DNA of 48,674 nt from JBBQAA01 sp038276395 (GCA_038276395.1 JBBQAA010000070.1:1-48674), one strand, 5' to 3'; counted from the first letter of the stretch, positions 32,297-40,633 are shown. Program-made: numbers and translations. The notes: a model not told the origin generated them from the letters alone.

Positions 32297-33340
32297 ATGA
32301 GTCATGATGGCACGGTGGAAGGAAGTCCCCCGGATCCATGGGAGGCGGCGGCGGCGCGCTCGCGGGCGCGCCGCGAGGCCGCGCGCTCGCGCCGCACGCA
32401 GGGGCGCAAGCGGCTCGCGTTCCTCGGCGTCGGGCTCGGCGTGCTGCTCATCCTCGTCGTCTTCCTCGCCGCCGCCGGCGGGGGCGGGGGCGGCACGAGC
32501 CGATCGGGTGGCACGGGCGGGTCGTCGGCCGCGCGCAAGAAGCCGCCACCCCTGCCGCAGCTTCCGGGAGGGGGGCGCACGCTGTACCCCGGCCACCGCC
32601 TCGTCGCCCTCTACGGCACCTCGGGCAGCGCCGCGCTCGGCGACCTCGGCGTCGGCACCCCCGCCCAGGCCGCCCAGCGGCTGCGCGCGCGGCTCGGCGC
32701 CTACCGTCGGCGCAGCGGGCCGCGGGTCCTGCCCGCCTTCGAGTTCATCGGCACCGTCGCCGCGCGGGCGCCGGGGCCGGACAACGACTACCGCACCTTC
32801 CGCCCCGCCGCCGACGTGCGCCGCTACCTGCGCGCCGTGCGGAAGATCGGCGGGATCTTCGTCGTCGACGTGCAGCCCGGCCGCGCGGACTTCCTGGCCG
32901 AGGCCAAGCACTACGCGAAGCTCCTCGAGGAGCCGGACGTCTCGCTCGCGCTCGACCCCGAGTGGTCGATGGGGCCGACGGAGATCCCCGGGCAGGTCAT
33001 CGGCCACACGGACGGCGCCACGATCAACCGCGTCTCCGCCTGGCTCGCGGATCTCGTGCGGCGCAAGCACCTGCCCCAGAAGCTCCTGATCATCCATCAG
33101 TTCACCGACGCGATGGTGCTCCACCGCCCGGCGATCAAGCCGCGCAAGGGCCTCGCCATCACCTTCAACGTCGACGGCTTCGGGGCGCGGCCGGTCAAGC
33201 GCGAGCGCTTCCGCGCGCTGGCCGGTCACCGCCCGTTCTTCACCGGCTTCAAGCTCTTCCTGACCCAGGACGTCAACCGCTTCAAGCCCGCCGAGGTCTT
33301 GCGCTTCCGCCCGGCGGTGCTGTTCGTCGACTACCAGTAG
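32297..33340 (+). CDS. Membrane-anchored extracytoplasmic protein, function unknown
   Basis: 347 residues from ATG 32297; ATG 32291 is a near alternative. A basic N-terminus (residues 15-38) and one membrane span (about 39-60) are followed by a Gly/Ser linker, a Pro/Lys-rich strip and a soluble domain of about 260 residues. That domain starts LVALYGTSGSAALGDLG and contains FVVDVQPGRADFLAEA, LALDPEWSMGP, LLIIHQFTDAM and ITFNVDGFG. Alternating beta strands ending in acidic residues (VDVQ, LDPEW, NVDGFG) suggest a TIM-barrel-like fold, possibly a glycosidase-related protein. I do not recognise the family name. Confidence 0.8.
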   Translation: MSHDGTVEGSPPDPWEAAAARSRARREAARSRRTQGRKRLAFLGVGLGVLLILVVFLAAAGGGGGGTSRSGGTGGSSAARKKPPPLPQLPGGGRTLYPGHRLVALYGTSGSAALGDLGVGTPAQAAQRLRARLGAYRRRSGPRVLPAFEFIGTVAARAPGPDNDYRTFRPAADVRRYLRAVRKIGGIFVVDVQPGRADFLAEAKHYAKLLEEPDVSLALDPEWSMGPTEIPGQVIGHTDGATINRVSAWLADLVRRKHLPQKLLIIHQFTDAMVLHRPAIKPRKGLAITFNVDGFGARPVKRERFRALAGHRPFFTGFKLFLTQDVNRFKPAEVLRFRPAVLFVDYQ

Positions 33341-33349
33341 GGCGAGCGC

Positions 33350-33715
33350 CTACTGCGCGCCCGCGAGGTCCTCGCGCAGCCCGGCGGCGGCGCCCAGGTA
33401 GACGTGGCGCGGCTCGTGCTCCTCGGGCGCGTGGTAGTGGACGAGCGTACGGACGACGCGGGTAAGCGCGCCCGGCACAGGGATCTCCCGCGCACACAGG
33501 AGCGGCACGGCGCCGAGCCCCAGAGCGCGCGCGGCGACGGCGGGGAACTCGGCGTCGAGGTCGTCGGTCAGCGTGAAGATCGCCGAGACGATCCGCGCCG
33601 GCTCGAGCGCATTGCGCTCGAGGATCGCCCGCAGGAGCTCGTCGGTGGCGGCGAGGATCGCGTCGCGCTCGTTGGCGGCGGAGACGTTCGCTCCGCGGAG
33701 GGCGAAGAGGCGCAT
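33350..33715 (-). CDS. aroH: Monofunctional chorismate mutase, AroH class
   Basis: 121 residues, the size of Bacillus subtilis AroH, which forms a trimeric pseudo-barrel. It converts chorismate to prephenate, the substrate of TyrA. MRLFALRGANVSAANER contains the N-terminal Arg, and LCAREIPVPGALTRVVRTLVHY contains the Glu, Arg and Tyr region of the active site. The start ATG 33715 has a TAGGGT hexamer 8 bases upstream. It converges with the unknown gene at 32297 (9 bases between stops). AroH-class enzymes are less common in actinobacteria than AroQ-class ones. Confidence 0.92.
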   Translation of the reverse strand: MRLFALRGANVSAANERDAILAATDELLRAILERNALEPARIVSAIFTLTDDLDAEFPAVAARALGLGAVPLLCAREIPVPGALTRVVRTLVHYHAPEEHEPRHVYLGAAAGLREDLAGAQ

Positions 33716-33723
33716 GGCGGGCG

Positions 33724-33729
33724 ACCCTA
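33724..33729 (-). promoter_or_regulatory. -10 hexamer for aroH
   Basis: TAGGGT on the minus strand, 8 bases before ATG 33715. It overlaps the stop codon region of the upstream pseudouridine synthase. Confidence 0.4.
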
Positions 33730-34425
33730 GCGGGCGCCCGCGCCGCGCAGCTCCGCCACCTCGCGCGGGGTAAGCCGCCGCGCCGCGCCAGGCGCGAGGC
33801 CCGCGAGCCGGAGCGGGCCGAAGCCCACGCGCTCGAGCGCGCGCACGGGGTGGCCGACGGCCTCGCACATGCGCCTGACCTGGCGCTTGCGACCCTCGCG
33901 GAGCGTCAGTTCGATCACGTCGGGGCGCACGCGCCGCGCCCGCGCGGGCAGCGTCGGGCCGTCGTCGAGCTCGACGCCCTGCTCGAGCGCGCGCAGCGCC
34001 GGGCCGCGCACCGGCGGCCGCGCCACCCGAGCGCGGTAGGTGCGCGGCAGCTCGTAGCGCGGGTGCAGCAGCTGGTGGGCGAGCGCGCCGTCGTTCGTCA
34101 GGAGGATGAGGCCGGTGGTCTCGGCGTCGAGCCGGCCCACCGGATAGAGCCGCCGCGGGTCGTCGACGAGCGCCGTGACGATGAGGCGGCCGTGGGTGTC
34201 CTCCGCCGTCGAGACGACGCCGCGGGGCTTGTGGACGGCGTAGACGACGAGCGCCTCGGCGGCCACGGGCGCGCCGTCGACCGCCACCGCGGCCTCCTCG
34301 GCGACGTCGCGGGCCGGGTCGGTGACCGTCTCGCCGCCGACCGTCACGCGCCCCGCGCGGATGACCTCCTCGGCGCCGCGGCGCGAGGCGACGCCCGCGT
34401 GGGCGAGGAACTTCCCGAGGCGCAT
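33727..34425 (-). CDS. 23S rRNA pseudouridine synthase, RluB/RsuA family
   Basis: 232 residues. An N-terminal S4 RNA-binding domain (MRLGKFLAHAGVASRRGAEE) precedes the catalytic domain: HKPRGVVST, the catalytic Asp in PVGRLDAETTGLILLTNDG, and REGRKRQVRRMCEAVGH. RluB modifies U2605 of 23S rRNA; RsuA, RluE and RluF share the fold, and sequence alone favours RluB. In many actinobacteria the gene follows scpA-scpB; here rlmN lies between, reading away. ATG 34425 fits the family N-terminus; only 7 bases separate it from the divergent rlmN ATG. Confidence 0.92.
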   Translation of the reverse strand: MRLGKFLAHAGVASRRGAEEVIRAGRVTVGGETVTDPARDVAEEAAVAVDGAPVAAEALVVYAVHKPRGVVSTAEDTHGRLIVTALVDDPRRLYPVGRLDAETTGLILLTNDGALAHQLLHPRYELPRTYRARVARPPVRGPALRALEQGVELDDGPTLPARARRVRPDVIELTLREGRKRQVRRMCEAVGHPVRALERVGFGPLRLAGLAPGAARRLTPREVAELRGAGAR

Positions 34426-34432
34426 TGCCACC

Positions 34433-35425
34433 ATGAAAGCGCTCATGGACCTCGCGCTGCTCGACACGACCCTCGCCGAGCTCGGCCAGCCGGCCTTTCG
34501 CGCCCGCCAGGTGTGGAGCTGGGCGGCGCGCGGCGCCCCCGGCTACGCGGCGATGACCGACCTCCCCGCCGGGCTGCGGACGGAGCTGGCCGAGCGTGTC
34601 CCGTTCTTCTCCCTCACCCTGGTCCGGGAGGCGCGCGCGAGCGACGGCACGGTCAAGGCGCTCTTCCGTACCGCTGACGGCCGCGCGGTCGAGTCCGTGC
34701 TCATGCGCTACCGGGACGGCCGGCGCTCCCTCTGTCTCTCCTCCCAGTCGGGCTGCCCGCTCACATGCACCTTCTGCGCCACCGGGGCGATGCGCTTCGG
34801 GCGGAACCTGACCGCCGCGGAGATCCTCGACCAGGCGCTGCACTTCCGGCGGGAGGAGGCGGTCGACCACGCCGTCTTCATGGGGATGGGCGAGCCGATG
34901 ATGAACCTCGACCACGTGCTCGCGGCCTGCGCGCGCCTGCCCGACGTGGGGATCACCCACCGGCGCACGGCGATCTCCACGGTCGGCTGGATCCCCGGCA
35001 TCGACCGGCTCGCCGCCGAGCCCCGCCCGCTGCGGCTCGCGCTCTCACTGCACGCGCCCGAGGACGGGCTGCGCTCGCGGCTCATGGCCGTCAACGACCG
35101 CTACCCGATCGCGGAGGTCATGGCCGCGTGCGAGCGCTTCTACGCGGCCAAGCGGCGACGGATCTTCGTCGAGTACGTGATGCTCGCGGGGGTCAACGAC
35201 GCCTACGGGCAGGCGCTGCAGCTCGCCCGCCTGCTCGACCGGAGGATCTTCAAGGTCAACCTCATCCCGTACAACCCGACGGACGCGCCCTACGACGGCT
35301 CGAGCCGCGAGGCGATCGACGCCTTCCGTGCCGTCCTCACCGAGCACGGCCTCGAGGCCACCGTCCGCCTCACCCGCGGGCGCGACATCGACGCCGCGTG
35401 CGGGCAGCTCGCGGCGGCGGGCTGA
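34433..35425 (+). CDS. rlmN: Dual-specificity 23S rRNA/tRNA adenosine-C2 methyltransferase RlmN
   Basis: 330 residues, radical SAM enzyme methylating A2503 of 23S rRNA and A37 of some tRNAs. The 4Fe-4S motif CPLTCTFC puts Cys at 108, 112 and 115; the family also uses a C-terminal Cys, here probably in DIDAACGQL. GMGEPMMNLDHV, the GWIPGIDRLA region and KVNLIPYNPTDA are typical. ATG 34433 or ATG 34445 may be used; there is no Shine-Dalgarno or hexamer before either. The gene is divergent from the pseudouridine synthase gene, so two rRNA modification genes share a 7-base gap. Confidence 0.95.
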   Translation: MKALMDLALLDTTLAELGQPAFRARQVWSWAARGAPGYAAMTDLPAGLRTELAERVPFFSLTLVREARASDGTVKALFRTADGRAVESVLMRYRDGRRSLCLSSQSGCPLTCTFCATGAMRFGRNLTAAEILDQALHFRREEAVDHAVFMGMGEPMMNLDHVLAACARLPDVGITHRRTAISTVGWIPGIDRLAAEPRPLRLALSLHAPEDGLRSRLMAVNDRYPIAEVMAACERFYAAKRRRIFVEYVMLAGVNDAYGQALQLARLLDRRIFKVNLIPYNPTDAPYDGSSREAIDAFRAVLTEHGLEATVRLTRGRDIDAACGQLAAAG

Positions 35426-35458
35426 GCGCACCGAGCAGAGCGTCGGCACCGGCGCCTC

Positions 35459-35590
35459 TCACACGGACCAAGCAGGCACGACCCAGCGGCACGCCTGGCC
35501 GGTGACCGCGGCGATGGCGGCGGAGGCCGCGTCGTAGTGCAGGACGGTGAGATCGAGGCTCTCGGCCGCGGCGGCGATGTGGGGGCTATG
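35459..35590 (-). pseudogene. C-terminal remnant of a VapC-type PIN toxin
   Basis: About 43 codons read GHSPHIAAAAESLDLTVLHYD and then IAAVTGQACRWVVPAWSV before TGA at 35461. This is the characteristic end of VapC proteins (HIAAxAE...LTVLHYDxDFxxIAxVTGQ...WVxPxGSL). Its frame is different from scpB and slightly overlaps the scpB 3' end; nothing PIN-like lies upstream in any frame. So the first about 80 residues are missing. The rest of the 35426-35585 gap shows no other gene. Confidence 0.75.
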
Positions 35591-36170
35591 CCCCGGGCAC
35601 CGCCGCCGCACGCGCCTCGCCCGCCGCCAGCAGGCGCTCGCGGAGCGCCTGCTCGACCTCGGGTGACGGGTCCCACTCGGCGATGTCGGGCAGCTCGCCC
35701 GCCGAGTTCAGCCCGAACAGGCGCAGGAAGAGCTCCGAGGTGCGGTAGAGGACGGCGCCGAAGCGCGAGCGCCCCGACTCCTCGATCAGGCCGCGCTCGG
35801 CCAGCGCCGCGGTCGCCGACTCGGCGCTGACGCCGCGGATGCGGGCGATCTCCGGCCGCGAGACGGGCTGCAGGTAGCCGACGATGGCGAGCGTCTCGGC
35901 CTGGGCCGGGGTGAGCGGGGGCGTGCGCGGGCGGGCGAGCAGGCGCCGCGCGTCCTCCTCGGCGGCCGGGTGGGAGGCGAGGACCCAGCCGCCGGCGAGC
36001 TCGCGCAGGACGAGACCACGCTCGGCCAGCCGCTCCCCGAGCGTGGCCAGGGCGGCCTCGACCCCCGCAGGATCCTCCTCGGTCGCCGCCGCCAGTGCCT
36101 CGGCGCTCACCGGGTCGGCGGAGAGGAACAGCAGCGCCTCGATCCGGGCGTCGAGCGCGAGCGCGGTCAC
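35586..36170 (-). CDS. scpB: Segregation and condensation protein B
   Basis: 194 residues, two winged-helix domains: ARIEALLFLSADPVSAEALA, then AQAETLAIVGYLQPVSRPEIARIRGVSAE and RFGAVLYRTSELFLRLFGL. It forms the kleisin complex with ScpA and SMC for chromosome segregation. GTG 36170 overlaps the scpA stop (GTGA). The C-terminus ends at a TAG (35588-35586) right against a vapC remnant, so the final residues may have been changed by that insertion or deletion. Confidence 0.94.
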   Translation of the reverse strand: MTALALDARIEALLFLSADPVSAEALAAATEEDPAGVEAALATLGERLAERGLVLRELAGGWVLASHPAAEEDARRLLARPRTPPLTPAQAETLAIVGYLQPVSRPEIARIRGVSAESATAALAERGLIEESGRSRFGAVLYRTSELFLRLFGLNSAGELPDIAEWDPSPEVEQALRERLLAAGEARAAAVPGA

Positions 36171-36913
36171 GCCACCGCCTCCGCCCGCCCCGGCGCGGCG
36201 ACGGTGATCGGCGCGAAGGGCGCGGCCTGCTCCCACGTCGCCTCGCCGCGCTTGTACAGCTCGAGCAGGGCGAACAGCGTCACCGCCACCGTCATCCGGT
36301 CGGCGTCCCCGACCGCCGCCTCGAAGGCGAAGGACCCCCGCCGCAGCAGCGCGCGCAGGTGGGAGAGCCGCTCGCCCACGCTGACCCGCGCCTCGCCCAT
36401 GTGCCGGAGCTCGATCGGGGCCGGCGGCACGAGCAGCCGACCGAGGGCGGCCCCCAGCACCGCCGGGTCATAGACGCCGCTCGGCGCGTCGGCGAGGCGC
36501 GCGCGACGCAGCGCGGGCGGAAGCGGCGCCGAGCGATAGCGGTAGCCCGACTCGTCGGCCAGCCGCCCCGCGAGCCAGCGCGCGGCGCCGCGGTAGCGGT
36601 GGTTCTCGAGCAGGCGGTGCAGCAGCTCCTCGGCCGCCTCCCCGGGCTCGAGCTCGAGCCCTTCGGGCAGCTCCTCGCCCGGCAGCATGAGGCGGCTCTT
36701 CAGCTCTAGCAGCGCGGCGATGAGCACGAGGAACTCCGTGGCCGCCTCGAGATCGAGCTCCCCCGCCGCCTCCAGATGGTCGAGGTAGGCGACGATGACC
36801 TCGGCGAGGTCGACCTCGAGCAGGTCGACCTCCTCGCGCAGGATGAGCGTCAGCAGGAGGTCGAAGGGCCCGGCGAAGACGTCGAGGTCGAGCTCGAGAT
36901 CGGCGACGCGCAT
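36167..36913 (-). CDS. scpA: Segregation and condensation protein A
   Basis: 248 residues, kleisin subunit bridging SMC heads. It begins ADLELDLDVFAGPFDLLLTL (family motif FxGPLDLLLxLI), continues with LIAALLELKSRLMLPGEE and ends in a winged helix (VAVTLFALLELYKRGEATW). ATG 36913 abuts the trpS stop (TAGATG). Together with scpB and the nearby pseudouridine synthase it forms the common scpA-scpB-rluB neighbourhood. Confidence 0.95.
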   Translation of the reverse strand: MRVADLELDLDVFAGPFDLLLTLILREEVDLLEVDLAEVIVAYLDHLEAAGELDLEAATEFLVLIAALLELKSRLMLPGEELPEGLELEPGEAAEELLHRLLENHRYRGAARWLAGRLADESGYRYRSAPLPPALRRARLADAPSGVYDPAVLGAALGRLLVPPAPIELRHMGEARVSVGERLSHLRALLRRGSFAFEAAVGDADRMTVAVTLFALLELYKRGEATWEQAAPFAPITVAAPGRAEAVA

Positions 36914-37918
36914 CTACCCATGGGACCCTAACGAGCCGGGCGGACCCACTCCCATCGCGGCGCGGATGTCCCGCAGCGTCTCGCCGGCCAGCGCCCGCGC
37001 CTTCTCGGCACCCAGGGCGAGCGCGCGCTCGAGCCCGGCCTCGTCTAAGCGCAGCGCGCCGTAGGCCTCGCGCACCGGCGCCAGGTAGGCGACGACAGCG
37101 TCCGCGGTGGCCGTCTTCAGATCCCCGTAGCGAGCCGCGGCGAACTCGGCCTCCACCGCCTCGCGGGACAGCCCCCGCACGGCGGCGTTGATCTCGATCA
37201 GGTTGGAGACCCCCGGCTTCTCCGGCGCCCGGCGCACCTCGGATCCCGAGTCGGTGACCGCCGAGCGGATCTTCTTGGCCACCGCCTGCGGCTCGTCGAG
37301 CACGTGGACCGTCCCCTGCGGCGTCCCTCCCGTCGTCGACATCTTCCGCTCGGGCGCCTGCAGGTCCATGATCCGCGCCCCGACCGCGGGGATCCGGTGC
37401 TCGGGCACGACCAGCGTCTCCCCGTAGCGGGTGTTGAAGCGCCGGGCGACGTCGCGCATGAGCTCGAGATGCTCGCGCTGGTCCTCCCCCACCGGGACCT
37501 CCTCAGCCCGGTAGGCGAGCACGTCGGCGGCCTGCAGCACGGGGTAGAACAGCAGGCCCGAGGAGACGAGCTCGCGCTGGGCGGCCGACTTGTCGCGGAA
37601 CTGGTGCATGCGGTTGAGCTCCCCGAGCGGGGTCAGGGAGGAGAGCAGCCACGTCAGCTCCGCATGCTCGGGGACGTCGCTCTGGCGGAACAGCACGCAG
37701 CGCTCGGGACTGAGCCCCGCGGCGAGCAGGAGCGCCGTCAGGTCATACAGGCTCCGACGCAGCTCGGCGGGCTCGTAGGGGACGGTGACCGCGTGGAGAT
37801 CGACGATGCAGTAGATCGCCTCGCCGCGGTCCTGGCCCGCCACGTACTGCGTGATCGCCCCGATGTAGTTGCCGAGGTGCTTCGTGCCCGTCGGCTGGAT
37901 CCCGGAGAAGATGCGCAC
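36914..37918 (-). CDS. trpS: Tryptophanyl-tRNA synthetase
   Basis: 334 residues, class I synthetase. It begins RIFSGIQPTGTKHLGNYIGA, with HLGN as the HIGH motif; KMSTT (in PERKMSTTGGTPQG) is the KMSKS motif. CIVDLHAVTVP and FYPVLQAADVLAY line the active site. GTG 37918 is 4 bases after the FkbM stop. The sequence before it is coding, so there is no room for a T-box leader. Confidence 0.96.
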   Translation of the reverse strand: MRIFSGIQPTGTKHLGNYIGAITQYVAGQDRGEAIYCIVDLHAVTVPYEPAELRRSLYDLTALLLAAGLSPERCVLFRQSDVPEHAELTWLLSSLTPLGELNRMHQFRDKSAAQRELVSSGLLFYPVLQAADVLAYRAEEVPVGEDQREHLELMRDVARRFNTRYGETLVVPEHRIPAVGARIMDLQAPERKMSTTGGTPQGTVHVLDEPQAVAKKIRSAVTDSGSEVRRAPEKPGVSNLIEINAAVRGLSREAVEAEFAAARYGDLKTATADAVVAYLAPVREAYGALRLDEAGLERALALGAEKARALAGETLRDIRAAMGVGPPGSLGSHG

Positions 37919-37922
37919 GGCG

Positions 37923-38714
37923 CTACCGCGTGGCCCAGAGCACCCCGCCGGGGGGCTCCTCGCGCAGTTCCGCGATGGCGAACCCCGCGGCCTCGAGCCG
38001 CCTGCGCACCTCGGTGGTCGGGTCCGGCGCGGGGCACATGTACTCGTGGTACTCGAGGCAGATCGCCTTGAGGCCGTTCGCGGCCAGGCGGGCGTCCGCG
38101 AGGATCGGCCACTCTCCACCCTCGATGTCGAGCTTCAGCAGATCCACCTCGGCCAGCAGCGGGAAGACGTCTCGCACCGGGATCTCGACGCCGCTCTCCG
38201 ACGCCTCGGCGACGTGGGAGCGGCCGCCCTGCCCGCCCACGAACCGCATCGTGCCGTCCTCCGTTCCCGCTGCGAACCGATGCAGGGTGACGCGGTCGGT
38301 CAGATCGTTGAGCGCGACCGCCGCGGCGAGCACCTGCGCGTTTGCGGGATCTGCCTCGACGACGGCGATGCTCGCGCCCGGGAACACCCGGGCGAACCTC
38401 AGCGTGGCCAGTCCGATGTTGCCGCCCACGTCGGCGATCCGCCTGACCTCGAGCCGGCTGACGGCCGCGGGAACGGCGTAGGAGTCCATCTCCCCGAAGA
38501 TCTCCTGCAGGACGAAGGCGTCCTCCTCGTCGTGATGGCGGACGAGCACGGCCTCCCCGCTGCGCAGCGTGTAGGAGCTCACCCCCGGCCGGCGAGTCAG
38601 CTCGCCGGCGAAGAACTGCAAGGGCGAGGTGACGAGTCGCGCCTGCCGCCACGGCGTCCGGATCCGGCGGCGCGCCTCGGTACGCAGGCGTGCTTCGAGT
38701 CGCGAAGGGGCCAC
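37923..38714 (-). CDS. FkbM-family methyltransferase
   Basis: 263 residues. A basic N-terminus leads to the methyltransferase core: RIADVGGNIGLATLRFARVF (motif I), VVEADPANAQVL (motif II), LLKLDIEGGEWPILAD (the FkbM signature LKLDIEGxE) and ICLEYHEYMCPAPDP. Family members O-methylate sugars or polyketides. The target is unknown; it may be surface polysaccharide. GTG 38714 has a TAGGGT hexamer 8 bases upstream, so this gene probably heads the transcript FkbM-trpS-scpA-scpB. Confidence 0.9.
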   Translation of the reverse strand: MAPSRLEARLRTEARRRIRTPWRQARLVTSPLQFFAGELTRRPGVSSYTLRSGEAVLVRHHDEEDAFVLQEIFGEMDSYAVPAAVSRLEVRRIADVGGNIGLATLRFARVFPGASIAVVEADPANAQVLAAAVALNDLTDRVTLHRFAAGTEDGTMRFVGGQGGRSHVAEASESGVEIPVRDVFPLLAEVDLLKLDIEGGEWPILADARLAANGLKAICLEYHEYMCPAPDPTTEVRRRLEAAGFAIAELREEPPGGVLWATR

Positions 38715-38722
38715 GCGGGGAG

Positions 38723-38728
38723 ACCCTA
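38723..38728 (-). promoter_or_regulatory. -10 hexamer for FkbM-trpS-scpA-scpB
   Basis: TAGGGT on the minus strand, 8 bases before GTG 38714, in the 22-base gap after the esterase gene. Confidence 0.4.
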
Positions 38729-38736
38729 GTGACGGG

Positions 38737-40080
38737 CTACGACGCGATGCGGGCGCTCGCGCGCCGGCCGGCCAGGGCGAGGTGGATGCGCAGGCGCCCC
38801 CGGCCGTCGGCCCGCAACCGCGCGCGGTGCGTGCCGCGGACGTCCCGCACGAGGACGCGATGCCAGGAGCCCTTCCGGAAGAAGCGGGGCGTGAGGACGG
38901 TCGCGGCGCCGGTTCCGGCCAGAGCGAACCCTCGGCGGCCAGCGTCGCCGAGCGTCGTGAAGGCCGGGCGGCGCCGGCGCAGAGAGACGCTCCACCCCCA
39001 CTCCGAGAAGCGAGCGGCGGTCGTGCGGTAGGTGATCCTGGCCGGCGGCTTCGGGGGGTGGGAGAACCGCCGGAGCAGGCCGGGGAGGTACTGCGTGAGA
39101 TCACGCCGGAAGTAGGCCCAGGAGTGCGTGCCGCTCCCGTAGGCCGAGAGGGTGTGGCGGATGTCCAGCGCCCGCAGGTGAGCGGCGAAGAGCAGCGTCA
39201 GCCGGCGGAGGCGGGGCTCGTCCGTGTCCCTGACCGGGGGAGCGACGTCGAGCGGGCCGCGCCGCCCGTTCCCGACCCACAGGTGGATGTCCGTGTCGCG
39301 CAGGTTCGGAGCCAGCGCCGCCGGGTCGTGCGCCTGCCAGCCCAGTTCGTGTGTGCCCCCCCGCGGGCCGAAGACCGCGGTCGCGCTCCCCGCCGCCGAG
39401 CTCTCCCCGGCCGACTCGATCTCGCCGGTCTGGGCCTCGATCGCGTAGCGGTCGGTGGCGATCTCCGCCACGGGCGAGAAGGCGCCGACCGACGTGAAGA
39501 GGTCGGGGTGGCGGGCGGCGTAGGAGAGCGCCCCGAAGCCGCCCATCGAGGCGCCGGCGATGGCCCGGCCCCGGCGGGAGGCGACCGTCCGCAGGTGGCG
39601 ATCGACCCAGGGGATGAGCTCGGAGATGTGGAAGGACTCCCAGGCCGGAGCGCCGCCGCGGCCCCGGTTGTACCAATTCGTGTACCAGCCGTCGACGGGG
39701 GCGAGCGAGGCGTCGGGCATCACGAAGATGACGGGGACGCCCCTGGTCAGCTCCTCCGCGTAGCCCTGGGTCAGCCAATCGGCGCCGACGCCGCCGGTTC
39801 CGTGCAGGAGGTAGAGCACCGGGTAGCGGCGCCCGGGGTTCGCCGCGTAGTCCGAGGGCAGGAGCACGCGCACGTTGACGCTCCGGCCGCCGAGAGCCCC
39901 CGAGACGAACTGGATCGAGCGCTCCCGGGCCCCGATCGACCTCGACGAGACGACCTTGAGGCCCCGCGCGGCGGCCGGCCCCGCGGTGGTCTGCGCGCAG
40001 GCGAAGAGCGCGAGCACGAGCGCCGCGCCCGCCAGGAGGTACGCGGCCGTGCGGGCCGTGGCTCGGAATCTCGGCGTCAT
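38737..40080 (-). CDS. Lipoprotein esterase, esterase D / antigen 85-like family
   Basis: 447 residues. The N-terminal signal ends in a lipobox (LVLALFAC), predicting a lipid-anchored exported protein. The alpha/beta-hydrolase region carries YPVLYLLHGTGGVGADWL (oxyanion loop), the nucleophile elbow IAGASMGGFGALSYAARHP, an acidic residue near DTDIHLWVGNG, and a catalytic His in YGSGTHSWAYFRRDL. All three parts of the triad appear present. A C-terminal about 110-residue beta-rich extension (from about 330) is unlike antigen 85. It probably acts on acyl or acetyl groups of envelope molecules. A TAAGCT hexamer lies 7 bases before the ATG. Confidence 0.9.
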   Translation of the reverse strand: MTPRFRATARTAAYLLAGAALVLALFACAQTTAGPAAARGLKVVSSRSIGARERSIQFVSGALGGRSVNVRVLLPSDYAANPGRRYPVLYLLHGTGGVGADWLTQGYAEELTRGVPVIFVMPDASLAPVDGWYTNWYNRGRGGAPAWESFHISELIPWVDRHLRTVASRRGRAIAGASMGGFGALSYAARHPDLFTSVGAFSPVAEIATDRYAIEAQTGEIESAGESSAAGSATAVFGPRGGTHELGWQAHDPAALAPNLRDTDIHLWVGNGRRGPLDVAPPVRDTDEPRLRRLTLLFAAHLRALDIRHTLSAYGSGTHSWAYFRRDLTQYLPGLLRRFSHPPKPPARITYRTTAARFSEWGWSVSLRRRRPAFTTLGDAGRRGFALAGTGAATVLTPRFFRKGSWHRVLVRDVRGTHRARLRADGRGRLRIHLALAGRRASARIAS

Positions 40081-40087
40081 GGGCTCC

Positions 40088-40093
40088 AGCTTA
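40088..40093 (-). promoter_or_regulatory. -10 hexamer for the esterase gene
   Basis: TAAGCT on the minus strand, 7 bases before ATG 40080. It overlaps the outer end of the repeat starting at 40090, so that element may have brought or changed this promoter. Confidence 0.4.
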
Positions 40094-40145
40094 GAACCGC
40101 TTTCACGATGCCGGTCACGCCCGGTGCGGCCGTCGCGCGGCGCCC
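40090..40145 (+). repeat. Copy of the MITE-like element end found at 45718-45773
   Basis: Reading inward from 40090, about 55 bases match the right end of the 45.6 kb element read on the minus strand: C/TTA-GAACC-CTTTCAC-AT-CCGGTCACGCC, then GGCCGTC-CGCGGCGCC. A matching opposite end was not found downstream. The rest of the 40146-40646 gap has no gene I can support. Its reading frames are open but resemble nothing known; it could be a decayed insertion sequence. Confidence 0.6.
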
Positions 40146-40633
40146 GAGGGGCCGCTCAGCGCCGGACCCGCACCGTGCGCCGTTCACCGCGGTCGTCCCG
40201 GGCGCCGAGCACGGGCGCGCCGACCTCTCGGTGACCTTCGGGATCATGACCCGCTGCGCAACGCTCAAGGCCACCACCGGTCGCGTCTGCTCGCTCTCGA
40301 ACCGCGGGTTGCGCGCGGACTCCGCGTCGGGGTTCCGGAGCACGCCGGTCTATGCCGAGATCTCCTCGCTCTGCCGGCCGCATCGGCCGCCCGTCGACTT
40401 CCAGACGTTCTCGCCAATGCGTCCGGTGGATGCGCGGCGATCCGGGTGGCCGTCACCCACCACGCGCAGTCCGTCGAGCTGTGGCCGCCCCGCGCGCGAA
40501 TCAAGGGCTGGGCCGAGTACTCGCGGGGGACGCTCGAGAGCTGGGCGCGAGCGCTGAGGGGTCAGGGCCGCGCTGCTGAGAGATCGAGCGCGACGCGCGG
40601 GCCTGGACGGCGCCGCCGGCGGCCCGGCGCGAC

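Noticed and set aside
37919..38000. T-box leader before trpS
   Set aside because: Only 4 bases separate trpS from the FkbM gene; no leader exists.
38629..40557. 642-codon plus frame opposite the esterase
   Set aside because: Shadow over most of its length; the part at 40100-40550 outside the esterase was considered as a possible decayed IS but no transposase motif was seen.
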